This document shows positions 1 through 6,222 of a stretch of DNA of 6,689 nt, one piece after another. Location of the stretch: contig JAKSCZ010000619.1 in the NCBI GenBank assembly GCA_022360335.1, positions 1 to 6,689 on the forward strand, written 5' to 3'. The translations under genes were made by a program, and so were the position numbers. The notes beneath the pieces were generated by a model. The model saw only the letters and a list, made by a program, of their open reading frames with translations, did not search any database and was not told the DNA's origin. Positions within the stretch are counted from its first letter, which is position 1, and every line of letters begins with the position of its first letter. The stretch comes from Pseudomonadota bacterium (lineage in GTDB: Bacteria > Pseudomonadota > Gammaproteobacteria > Steroidobacterales > Woeseiaceae).

Positions 1-550
1 CCCTGAAATCGAAGGGCCGCGCTGTTCTGACGTCTACGGTAGCGCCCATGCCACCCGGCGTCAGATTGGCCCGGGCGGTCTTGTACACATTCACCGCAGA
101 CACGGATTCAGAGGCGATCTGATTGAAATTGAACGCCCGGCTCTGGGTTGCGGAGGAGATACTCTCCTGTTCGGGAGACGACGCCGCGGGCATTTGACGG
201 CCGTTGAGCGTCACCATGTTGAAGTTGGGTCCGAGACCGCGAACCGTGATCTGGTTGCCTTCGCCATTGGCGCGATCGATGGATACGCCGGTTATTCGTT
301 GCAGCGATTCGGCGAGGTTCGCGTCCGGGAACTTACCGATGTCCTCGGACGTGATCGCGTCGACTACGCCCGACTCGTTTCTCTTGATCTCGGCCGAGGT
401 CGTCAGTGAACCGCGAATGCCCGTGACGACGATCTCTTCGATCGGCTCGTCGTCATCCTGGGCCCAGGCAATCGATCCGGTCAAGCCCGTCAATCCGAAC
501 GCGAACGTCGCCGCGAGCGTCGCCGGCTTCAATGAGCGAGAAGTAAACAT
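1..550 (-). CDS. TonB-dependent outer-membrane receptor, N-terminal part (cut by left edge)
   Basis: Outer-membrane, TonB/ExbBD-energised importer; only the first 183 residues are present. A signal peptide runs over residues 1-30 with a probable cleavage at AWA/Q31. After it come an acidic linker and a TonB-box-like segment IEEIVVTG (37-44). The plug domain follows: VVDAITSEDIGKFPDANLAE begins at 62, then ITGVSIDR, VRGLGPNFN (103-111), LNGR, VYKT, and GGMGATVDVRTARP (166-179). This motif order is the signature of the large Xanthomonas/Caulobacter-type receptor family, whose members are usually 800-1000 residues and often import glycans or oligosaccharides. The ATG at 550 is chosen because it gives the signal peptide and has a purine-rich GGGGGA about 10 nt upstream. 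The upstream region holds a LacI-type operator, which supports a sugar-related substrate. The actual substrate cannot be told because the barrel lies outside the window. Confidence 0.95.
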   Translation of the reverse strand, partial: MFTSRSLKPATLAATFAFGLTGLTGSIAWAQDDDEPIEEIVVTGIRGSLTTSAEIKRNESGVVDAITSEDIGKFPDANLAESLQRITGVSIDRANGEGNQITVRGLGPNFNMVTLNGRQMPAASSPEQESISSATQSRAFNFNQIASESVSAVNVYKTARANLTPGGMGATVDVRTARPFDFR

Positions 551-560
551 GACGTATGTA

Positions 561-566
561 TCCCCC
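561..566 (-). promoter_or_regulatory. Ribosome binding site of the TonB-dependent receptor
   Basis: Minus-strand GGGGGA, separated by 10 nt from the ATG at 550. It is a partial Shine-Dalgarno match at slightly long but usable spacing. It supports the chosen start. Confidence 0.5.
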
Positions 567-588
567 GTGAAGTCTTTCGTATAAAGCA

Positions 589-602
589 TGCGGGTTCCCG
601 CA
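589..602. repeat. Short perfect inverted repeat in the receptor leader
   Basis: TGCGGG-TT-CCCGCA: 6-bp arms with a 2-nt centre, about 40 nt upstream of the receptor start codon. A 2-nt loop is tight for an RNA hairpin, although opening inner pairs gives a stem of 4-5 bp. It could be an additional protein-binding palindrome or a leader hairpin. There is no T-run, so it is not a terminator. Confidence 0.35.
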
Positions 603-612
603 CACAAAATTA

Positions 613-626
613 TGACAGCGTTGTCA
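613..626. promoter_or_regulatory. LacI-family type operator upstream of the receptor gene
   Basis: TGACAGCGTTGTCA, reading TGACAACGCTGTCA on the receptor's strand. It is an even-length palindrome with a central CG and matched TGACA/TGTCA arms, the standard architecture of LacI-family operators. It closely resembles sites described for NagR-type sugar regulators in gammaproteobacteria (from memory, not searched). It overlaps the candidate core promoter (CATAAT at 609-614 on the minus strand), a natural position for repression. The regulator gene is not in the window. Confidence 0.55.
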
Positions 627-701
627 ATCAGCTTGGTCCATCGAACACGCCAAACACGTCAGTGCTGTCAGTCGAGTCTTGCGCCTCACGGTAAAAATAA
701 A

Positions 702-715
702 TGTAAACGTTTTCT
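702..715. promoter_or_regulatory. Possible second LacI-like site (weaker)
   Basis: TGTAAACGTTTTCT has a central AAACGTTT palindrome and keeps the outer G/C pair, but two of the seven pairs mismatch. Its centre lies 89 bp from the centre of the 613-626 operator, further upstream of the receptor. It could be an auxiliary operator or a chance match. Confidence 0.25.
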
Positions 716-811
716 TTGTCAAGCCGGACCCGGCGATTCCGGCGACGGACAGCCCGGCGATCCGTCCGGTCGACGAACGGGCGATTTCTCGTATCCGCGC
801 GAATCGGCTAC

Positions 812-840
812 ACATAAGTTTATGTTTATTAAGAATCTTA
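812..840. repeat. AT-rich tandem palindromes downstream of acr3
   Basis: Two adjacent inverted repeats: ACATAA-GT-TTATGT (812-825) and TAAGA-A-TCTTA (830-840), forming a sharp AT-rich island in GC-rich surroundings. They lie about 95-120 nt past the acr3 stop on the acr3 strand. They lack the GC stem and T-run of a terminator. A binding site for a small dimeric repressor is possible; no protein can be assigned. Confidence 0.4.
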
Positions 841-932
841 TTGAACAGACCGCCGACGAACCGCGACCGCTTCGAACGTATTTCGAGAACGGGCCTTCCC
901 GACCGGACGTAGAAAACGATTACACGCCGGGC

Positions 933-2084
933 TTAGCGGCTGCGCCCGAACCAGCCTTGCGTCGCGAGGCAGAACCGCACCAGCATCAGCATGAGCGGGA
1001 CTTCGATCAGCACGCCGACGACCGTCGCGAGCGCCGCGCCCGAGGACAGCCCGTAGAGCATGGCGGCCGTGGCGATCGCGACTTCGAAATGATTCGAGGC
1101 GCCGATCATGGCGGTCGGCGCGGCATTCTCGTAGCTGAGCCGCAGGACCTTCGCGAGCGCGTAGCCGAGGGCGAACACGGTCACCGTCTGCACGAACAGC
1201 GGCACCGCGATCCACAGGATCGTGAGCGGGTTCTGCACGATCGTATCGCCCTTGAGCGAGAACAGGATGACGAGCGTGACGAGCAGCGCCGTTACGGTCA
1301 CGGGCGTCAGGAAGTGCAGGAATTTTTCCCGGAACCACGCCTCGCCCTTGTGCGCGATGATCCATTTGCGCGATGCGTACCCCGCCGCCAGCGGCAACGC
1401 GACGTAAACGCCGATCGAAAGCAACAGCGCCTGCCAGGGGACCGGCAACCTGCCGACGCCGAGCAGGAAACCGCCGAGGAAGCCGAACAGCAGCAGCATC
1501 GTCAGCGAGTTGATGGCAACCATGACCAGCGTGTGCCCGTCGTTGCCTTTCGACAGATAGCCCCAGACGAGCACCATCGCCGTGCACGGCGCGATGCCCA
1601 GCAGGATGCAGCCGGCGAGATAGCTGCGCCAGAGCGGCACCTCGAGCATCCGGACGCCGTCGACGAGCACGACCGTTCCCGAGCCGTAGGTGTCGCCGAC
1701 GGCGAGGTCTTTACCCAGCGGCATCTTGACGAGATCGACGGCGTCGGGACCGATCAGGCCGAGGAACAGCGACCCGAGGAAAAAGCTCGCGATGGCGTAC
1801 ATCGTGAACGGCTTGACGGCCCAGTTGACGAACAGCGTCAGGCCGACCGGCCTGATCGCCTTGCCGGCCCTGACGACCTCGTGGAAGTCGATCTTCACCA
1901 TGATGGGATACATCATGAAGAAGAGACACAGCGCGATCGGGATCGAAACGACCGGCGCGCCGTCGACCGTGATCGCCATCGCATCGAGCGACTCGGCGAT
2001 CCCCGGGGCGAAGCGGCCGAGGGCGATACCCGCGACGATGCACAGCCCGACCCAGACGGTCAGGTAGCGTTCGAACAGACTCAT
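933..2084 (-). CDS. acr3: Acr3-family arsenite efflux permease
   Basis: Inner-membrane transporter that exports As(III), driven by the proton-motive force in characterised family members. The 383-residue protein is highly hydrophobic with roughly ten predicted membrane segments. Family hallmarks visible are NWAVKPFTMYAIASFFL (88-104), GIAPCTAMVLVWGYLSKGN (163-181) with the conserved Cys167 used for arsenite, and SNHFEVAIATA (330-340) followed by ATVVGVLIEVP (353-363) with conserved acidic residues Glu334 and Glu361. Residues about 112-150 between the third and fourth segments look longer than in compact Acr3 proteins. The start is ATG 2084, giving the family-like MSLFERYLTVWV. A TTG two codons upstream (2090) is an alternative, and neither has a strong ribosome site. 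The gene follows the lipoprotein gene by 23 bp on the same strand, so the two are probably co-transcribed. No arsR, arsC or arsH is visible, so local regulation is unknown. Confidence 0.96.
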   Translation of the reverse strand: MSLFERYLTVWVGLCIVAGIALGRFAPGIAESLDAMAITVDGAPVVSIPIALCLFFMMYPIMVKIDFHEVVRAGKAIRPVGLTLFVNWAVKPFTMYAIASFFLGSLFLGLIGPDAVDLVKMPLGKDLAVGDTYGSGTVVLVDGVRMLEVPLWRSYLAGCILLGIAPCTAMVLVWGYLSKGNDGHTLVMVAINSLTMLLLFGFLGGFLLGVGRLPVPWQALLLSIGVYVALPLAAGYASRKWIIAHKGEAWFREKFLHFLTPVTVTALLVTLVILFSLKGDTIVQNPLTILWIAVPLFVQTVTVFALGYALAKVLRLSYENAAPTAMIGASNHFEVAIATAAMLYGLSSGAALATVVGVLIEVPLMLMLVRFCLATQGWFGRSR

Positions 2085-2107
2085 GCGCAAACGATACCGC
2101 CCGCAGG

Positions 2108-3031
2108 TTACGGATGCGAGGCAGCCTGGTTGGGTTCGTAGACGACCGAATCCCCGAGGTGCTGGTCGTCGAGGAGCCGATAGTGGTCGCCGGCGTCGAA
2201 ACGATAGACCCAGACCGCGTGCTTCTGCCGGTCGCTCAGGGCGCTGCGCCAGCGCTCGGTGAGCACGATCGTGTCCTGGTCGGGCAGCCAGGCGATCGGG
2301 CGGAACGACCGCTTCCCGGGCACCGCGAGCAATTCACGGACCCCCCCGTCGAGGGCGACGAACGGGTACTCGAACAGCCCGTCGGATCGTCGCGTTCGGC
2401 ACAATAGCTGCCCGCGCTCCGGAATCCAGAGTGCCGCGGCAAGATCGCATCGTTCGCTCAGTGCCGCCAGTTCGATGGACCGTTTCGCGATATTGTCGAA
2501 CGCGTAGATCGGCTGGCCCGATTCGGCATACAGGAAACGCTTCGCCGAGATCGGCAGGATCTTCATCGAGGCGTTGTAGCGATGCTCCGCAATCACCGAC
2601 TTTTCCCAGCTGCCGCGGATCTTCTCGGCGACCCGGATGCTGCCCCCGTCGTCATAGACGAGGATCTTCGTGCCCGGCAGGTAGCGTCCGTGGCGACCGG
2701 TCACGAGGCCCAGCGTCTGCCGGGTTTCCTTGTCATAGAGGATCAGGCGATGGACGTCCTGCCGGTTGACGCTGCCGAAGACGGTCAGCAACAGGCGCTC
2801 GTCGAGCTGCGGGCTGATCCCCCGGATCTCGGCGTCGCCGAGGTTCGTGACGACCGAGGTGCTGCCGTCCCGCAGGTCCAGCCGGGCGAGATACGGACCG
2901 GCGCCGAAATACAGGCTGCCGCGCAGCTCCTCGTGCCGCTCGGATTGGCAGCCGCCGACCAGCCCCGGGAGCAGCAGGCACACCGCCGCCCGGGTGCATC
3001 GCTGAACGAACCCCGTCACGTTTCCCTTCAT
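2108..3031 (-). CDS. Predicted lipoprotein with propeller-like repeats, function unknown
   Basis: I do not recognise this 307-residue protein. Residues 1-28 form a lipoprotein-type signal: basic start, hydrophobic stretch AAVCLLLPGLVGG, then Cys28 as the probable lipidated residue, so a membrane-anchored periplasmic location is inferred. The mature part is a run of beta-strand-like units with recurring patterns such as LARLDLRDGSTSVV, RLILYDKETRQTLGLV, KILVYDD, RFLYAESGQPIYAFD and HAVWVYRFD. These resemble blades of a TolB/WD40-like beta-propeller, but no family can be named. No catalytic motif is seen. ATG 3031 is preferred although it has no Shine-Dalgarno. GTG 3019, four codons in, has AAGGGA just before it and also leaves an intact signal. 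A C7 run at 2341-2347 lies in frame and does not break the gene. Only 23 bp separate it from acr3, suggesting an accessory or sensor role in the same response; that is inference. Confidence 0.85.
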   Translation of the reverse strand: MKGNVTGFVQRCTRAAVCLLLPGLVGGCQSERHEELRGSLYFGAGPYLARLDLRDGSTSVVTNLGDAEIRGISPQLDERLLLTVFGSVNRQDVHRLILYDKETRQTLGLVTGRHGRYLPGTKILVYDDGGSIRVAEKIRGSWEKSVIAEHRYNASMKILPISAKRFLYAESGQPIYAFDNIAKRSIELAALSERCDLAAALWIPERGQLLCRTRRSDGLFEYPFVALDGGVRELLAVPGKRSFRPIAWLPDQDTIVLTERWRSALSDRQKHAVWVYRFDAGDHYRLLDDQHLGDSVVYEPNQAASHP

Positions 3032-3079
3032 ACGGGGGTAATATTGCCAGAACCTTGCGAGCTTGCAGGACCCGCAATC
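3032..3079. promoter_or_regulatory. Compact 48-bp divergent promoter region
   Basis: It separates the lipoprotein gene (minus) from the ThDP enzyme gene (plus). The only AT-rich element is TAATATT at 3039-3045, which can serve as a -10 for the plus gene (TAATAT) and, as AATATT, for the minus gene. If used for the minus gene, transcription would begin very near the ATG at 3031, giving an almost leaderless mRNA, which fits the missing Shine-Dalgarno there. No good -35 is seen on either strand. Confidence 0.35.
3067..3070 (+). promoter_or_regulatory. Ribosome binding site of the ThDP-dependent enzyme
   Basis: AGGA with 9 nt to the ATG at 3080. It fixes that start against the open frame that continues further upstream through the antisense of the lipoprotein gene. 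Confidence 0.6.
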
Positions 3080-4813
3080 ATGAAAACCACGGCTGCCGCG
3101 CTGGTTCGTCACGCGCTCGAGCGGATTGGCGTTCGCTATACCTTCGGTATCCCGGGCGTCCACAACATCGAACTCTACGACGAGCTGCTGGGCTCGGAGT
3201 CCATTACTCCCGTCCTCGTCACCCACGAAGGCGGCGGCGCCTTCATGGCCGATGCGATCAGCCGCGCGACCGACACGATCGGCTGCCTCGTGATCGTCCC
3301 GGCGGCCGGCATCACCCACGCCATGAGCGGCATCGGCGAAGCGTTCCTCGACGGCGTACCGGTGCTCGTCGTATCCGGCGGCATCCGCACCGACATGGAC
3401 AGGGCCTTCCAGTTGCACGACGTCGATCAGCAGGCGCTGATGCGGCCCGTAACCAAGGCACAGTACAAGATCGAGCGCTACGAGGACGCGGTCCCTATCG
3501 TCTACGAGGCCTATCGGACAGCCGTGTCCGGCGAGCCCGGCCCCGTGTTCATCGAACTGCCTGCGAACCTGCAGCTCCTGACGGGCGAAGTCGATTCGCT
3601 GCCCGAAGCAGACTTCTCGCTCGACCGCCCCGCGGTCGACGAGCAGGCGATCGGCAAGGCCGCGGCCATGCTCGCGGCGGCCGAGAAGCCCGGTATCTTC
3701 GTCGGCTGGGGCGCGAAGGACGTCAGCAACGACATCGCCCGGATCGCCGAGCACCTCGGCGCTCCGGTCTCGACGACCTTGCAGGGTCTCGGCGTGTTCC
3801 CGGGCGATCACCCGCTGCACGCCGGGTTCGGCTTCGGCCCGTCGGCCGTACCGTCGGCCCGCAACGCGTTCGATGACTGCGACGTCATGCTCGCAGTCGG
3901 CACGCGCTTCGCCGAGATCTGCACCGGCAGCTACGGCGCCGTGCCGCCCGGGAAGCTCATTCATATCGACATCAACCCGGAGGCGATCGGGGCCAATCAC
4001 GAGACGCCCGTCGGCATCTGCGCCGACGCCCGCGATGCCGTGCCGCTGCTGGCCGATGCCGTCACGGCCGGCGGCGAGGCGCGCGACCGCTCCCCGGTCG
4101 AGGGCGTCATCGCGCAGGGTAAGTCGGCCTACCGCCGGGAATGGCTCAGGCACGATTCGCGAGGCCGCGTGAACCCGTGCCGCTTTTTCGACGAGCTGCG
4201 TGCACAGCTCGACGACGACGCGATCGTCGTCGCCGACGACGGCAATCACACGTTCCTGGTCGCCGAGCTCCTGTCGATCAACGAAGGCGGCATGTACCTG
4301 TCGCCCACCGACTTCAACTGCATGGGCTACTGCGTCCCGGCGACGACCGCGGTCAGGATGGCGCTGCCCGACCGGCAGGTCGTCGGCATCGTCGGCGACG
4401 GGGCGTTCCTGATGACGGGCCTCGAATCGGTCACGGCGGCATCGAACGACGTCGGCGCCGTCTGGTTCGTCTTCAACGACGGCGAACTGGCGCAGATCGC
4501 ACAGGCACAGGAGATGCCCTACCAGCGCACGGCGTGCACCGATGTCGGCAAACTGGATTACGAGGCGTTTGCCGCGGCAACGGGCGCCGCCTACGTCGAC
4601 ATACCGGCCGACGCCGAGCTGTGCGACGGCATCGCAAAGGCGCTCGAGGCTTCGCGGGAGAACACGCCCGTGCTCGTCAACGTGCACATCGACTACTCGA
4701 AGAAGACGCAGTTCACGACCGGCACCGTGCAGACCAATCTCAGGCGCTTCGACACCGGAACCAAGCTGCGTATCGTCGGCCGCGCACTCAAGAGGAAAAT
4801 CTTCGGCAGCTAG
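3080..4813 (+). CDS. ThDP-dependent enzyme, acetolactate synthase large-subunit-like
   Basis: A 577-residue protein with the three-domain plan of the acetolactate synthase/2-oxoacid decarboxylase superfamily, which acts on 2-oxoacids through a thiamine diphosphate carbanion. The pyrimidine-binding domain (about 1-165) opens with FGIPGVHNIELYDEL and has VTHEGGGAFMADAISR, placing the catalytic-type Glu at 50. The central domain spans about 185-320. The pyrophosphate domain (about 370-545) has MGYCVPATTAVRMALP (415-430) and the metal/ThDP motif starting GDG (439-441) and ending FND (465-467), with Asp467 where many relatives have the second Asn. After the core comes a basic tail ending GRALKRKIFGS. 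No small regulatory subunit gene follows, so a role in branched-chain amino acid synthesis is less likely than a catabolic or specialised reaction. Alternatives include a decarboxylase, a carboligase or an oxalyl-CoA decarboxylase-like enzyme. The substrate is not determinable here. Fold assignment is secure; reaction is not. Confidence 0.93.
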   Translation: MKTTAAALVRHALERIGVRYTFGIPGVHNIELYDELLGSESITPVLVTHEGGGAFMADAISRATDTIGCLVIVPAAGITHAMSGIGEAFLDGVPVLVVSGGIRTDMDRAFQLHDVDQQALMRPVTKAQYKIERYEDAVPIVYEAYRTAVSGEPGPVFIELPANLQLLTGEVDSLPEADFSLDRPAVDEQAIGKAAAMLAAAEKPGIFVGWGAKDVSNDIARIAEHLGAPVSTTLQGLGVFPGDHPLHAGFGFGPSAVPSARNAFDDCDVMLAVGTRFAEICTGSYGAVPPGKLIHIDINPEAIGANHETPVGICADARDAVPLLADAVTAGGEARDRSPVEGVIAQGKSAYRREWLRHDSRGRVNPCRFFDELRAQLDDDAIVVADDGNHTFLVAELLSINEGGMYLSPTDFNCMGYCVPATTAVRMALPDRQVVGIVGDGAFLMTGLESVTAASNDVGAVWFVFNDGELAQIAQAQEMPYQRTACTDVGKLDYEAFAAATGAAYVDIPADAELCDGIAKALEASRENTPVLVNVHIDYSKKTQFTTGTVQTNLRRFDTGTKLRIVGRALKRKIFGS

Positions 4814-4826
4814 GGCACGTTCGCCC
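4813..4826. terminator. Weak hairpin between convergent genes
   Basis: GGGC-ACGTTC-GCCC lies in the short gap between the two stop codons (4813 and 4843) and overlaps the last base of the ThDP gene's TAG. The stem is only 4 bp and there is no real T-run on either side, so it is at best a weak bidirectional terminator. No other candidate exists in this gap. Confidence 0.2.
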
Positions 4827-4842
4827 TGCCGCTTTCACATAG

Positions 4843-6222
4843 TCAGCGCAGTTTGCGCAGCCGTTTGAATTTCTTGTCGGTGAACGGCGCGTAGCGCAGG
4901 TCGAGATCGGGCCACCAGCCGCGCCGCATGACCGGCTTCATGTGGCTGAACGTCCGGAAGCCGTATTCGCCGGAGTAGTTCCCCATACCGCTCGGTCCGA
5001 CGCCGCCGAACGGGAGTTCGTGCACGGTCATGAACATCATCGTGTCGTTGATGCAGACGTTCCCGCAGCTGACCTTGTCCAAAAAGCGCGCTTCCTTCGC
5101 CCTGTCGTTCGTAAACAGGTAAGCGGCGAGCGGCTTGTCGCCCGCGCGGACGAAGCGGATCGCTTCCTCGAGGCCGCCGGCCCTGACGACCGGGAGAACG
5201 GGGCCGAAGATCTCCTCCTGCATGACGGGACTGTCCGGCCGCACGCCGGTCAGGACCGTCGGTGCGATATAGTGCGTCGCCGGGTTCGTCCGCCCCCCGA
5301 TCGCCGCCTCGCCCGAGTCGAGGAAGCCGGACACCCGATCGAAGTGGCGATCGTTGACGATGCGGCCGTAGGAGTCGGACTGCTCGGGATCGTCGCCGAA
5401 CATGGCCGTGACGGCCTGCTGCAGTAACGGAACGAGCCGTTTCTCGGTATCGGCATCCACGAGCAGGTAGTCCGGTGCGATGCAGGTCTGTCCGGCGTTC
5501 GTGAACTTGCCCCACGCGATGCGCCTCGCCGCCGTCTCGAGATCGGCATCGGGCATGACGATACAGGGACTCTTGCCGCCGAGTTCGAGTGTCACCGGCG
5601 TCAGGTGCTTCGCCGCGGCAGTCATGACGATGCGGCCGACGTTGCCGCCGCCCGTGTAGAGGATGTGATCCCACGGCAGCTCGAGCAGCGCCGTGGTCTC
5701 GGGGACGGCGCCTTCGACGACCCTGATGCAGTCGCCGTCGAGGTACTCGGGGACGCGCCGCGCGATGGCTGCCGACACGCCGGGCGCGAGCTCGGACGGT
5801 TTGAGCACGGCGCAGTTCCCGGCGGCGATCGCCGCGACGGCGCCGTCGAGCGTCAGCTGCAGCGGATAGTTCCAGGCGCCGATGATCAGCACGACGCCGA
5901 GCGGTTCGGGCTGCAGCCAGCTCTTGCCGGGCTGTCCGACCATCGGCGTGCGTACTTTGCGGCGCTTCGTCCACTTCTTGAGCTTCCTGCGACAGTACGC
6001 GGCATCGCCCGCGACCGTCGCGATCTCGGTCGACCAGGCCTCCTGCGCGTGCTTGCCGAGATCGTCCTTCAGCGCATTCGTGAATTCCCGCTCGCACTCC
6101 AGCATCATGCGTTCGAGCGCAGCGAGTTGTGCGCTGCGCCACCCGATGTCCATCGTGCGCTCGCTTTCGAACGTCGCTTTCAGTTCGGCGAACGTCGCCG
6201 AGTAGTCGGGCGCTGCCGTCAT
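4843..6222 (-). CDS. NAD(P)-dependent aldehyde dehydrogenase, class-3-like
   Basis: Oxidises an aldehyde to the carboxylic acid using NAD or NADP. The 459-residue length, short N-terminus and basic C-terminal tail fit the ALDH3/coniferyl-aldehyde-dehydrogenase branch rather than the roughly 490-residue classes. Visible motifs are PLGVVLIIGAWNYPLQLTL (107-125) with Asn118, the cofactor loop YTGGGNVGRIVM (189-200), LTPVTLELGGKSP (207-219) with Glu213, FTNAGQTCIAPDYLL (240-254) with catalytic Cys247, EEIFGPVLPV (336-345) and the late PFGGVGPSGMGNYSGEYGF (404-422). All key residues are present. The start ATG at 6222 overlaps the upstream stop as ATGA, with only a weak ribosome site, so translation is probably coupled to the upstream gene. 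Substrates in this branch are usually medium or long aliphatic or aromatic aldehydes; which one applies here is unknown. It converges with the ThDP enzyme gene across 29 bp. Confidence 0.96.
   Translation of the reverse strand: MTAAPDYSATFAELKATFESERTMDIGWRSAQLAALERMMLECEREFTNALKDDLGKHAQEAWSTEIATVAGDAAYCRRKLKKWTKRRKVRTPMVGQPGKSWLQPEPLGVVLIIGAWNYPLQLTLDGAVAAIAAGNCAVLKPSELAPGVSAAIARRVPEYLDGDCIRVVEGAVPETTALLELPWDHILYTGGGNVGRIVMTAAAKHLTPVTLELGGKSPCIVMPDADLETAARRIAWGKFTNAGQTCIAPDYLLVDADTEKRLVPLLQQAVTAMFGDDPEQSDSYGRIVNDRHFDRVSGFLDSGEAAIGGRTNPATHYIAPTVLTGVRPDSPVMQEEIFGPVLPVVRAGGLEEAIRFVRAGDKPLAAYLFTNDRAKEARFLDKVSCGNVCINDTMMFMTVHELPFGGVGPSGMGNYSGEYGFRTFSHMKPVMRRGWWPDLDLRYAPFTDKKFKRLRKLR

Larger units (their letters stand above)
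551..932. other. Intergenic region with the receptor's promoter/leader and the acr3 3' flank
   Basis: No convincing gene in either strand. It holds, in order: the receptor leader; an inverted repeat at 589-602; a CATAAT -10-like hexamer on the minus strand (609-614) abutting a LacI-type operator (613-626), with a TTGACA on the minus strand at 622-627 inside the operator; a second LacI-like site (702-715); an 11-nt-loop inverted repeat with 6-bp arms GACGGA/TCCGTC (744-766); AT-rich palindromes (812-840); and a short CGGG/CCCG repeat (890-901). No GC-rich hairpin with a T-run is present to end acr3 transcription, so read-through toward the receptor is possible. Confidence 0.6.

Noticed and set aside
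744..766. GACGGA/TCCGTC inverted repeat as a terminator
   Set aside because: Six-bp stem with an 11-nt loop and no T-run on either strand; likely chance in GC-rich sequence.
890..901. CGGG-CCTT-CCCG as the acr3 terminator
   Set aside because: Only a 4-bp stem with no T-run downstream on the acr3 strand.
588..2141. Long plus-strand open frame opposite acr3
   Set aside because: Its product is dominated by Arg, Asp, Glu and Gln in low-complexity order with no domain, while the opposite strand encodes an unmistakable Acr3. It is an artefact of GC-rich codon usage.
2341..2347. C7 run as a phase-variable tract in the lipoprotein gene
   Set aside because: The frame is intact on both sides. Seven C is short for slippage control in such GC-rich DNA and encodes an ordinary Gly-Gly-Val.
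2582..3079. Upstream extension of the ThDP enzyme frame
   Set aside because: It lies antisense to the lipoprotein gene. The family-typical N-terminus and a Shine-Dalgarno both point to ATG 3080.
3032..4687. Upstream extension of the lipoprotein frame antisense to the ThDP gene
   Set aside because: The extension contains no recognisable motif and overlaps a well-supported enzyme gene. The signal peptide begins at 3031, so the real gene starts there.
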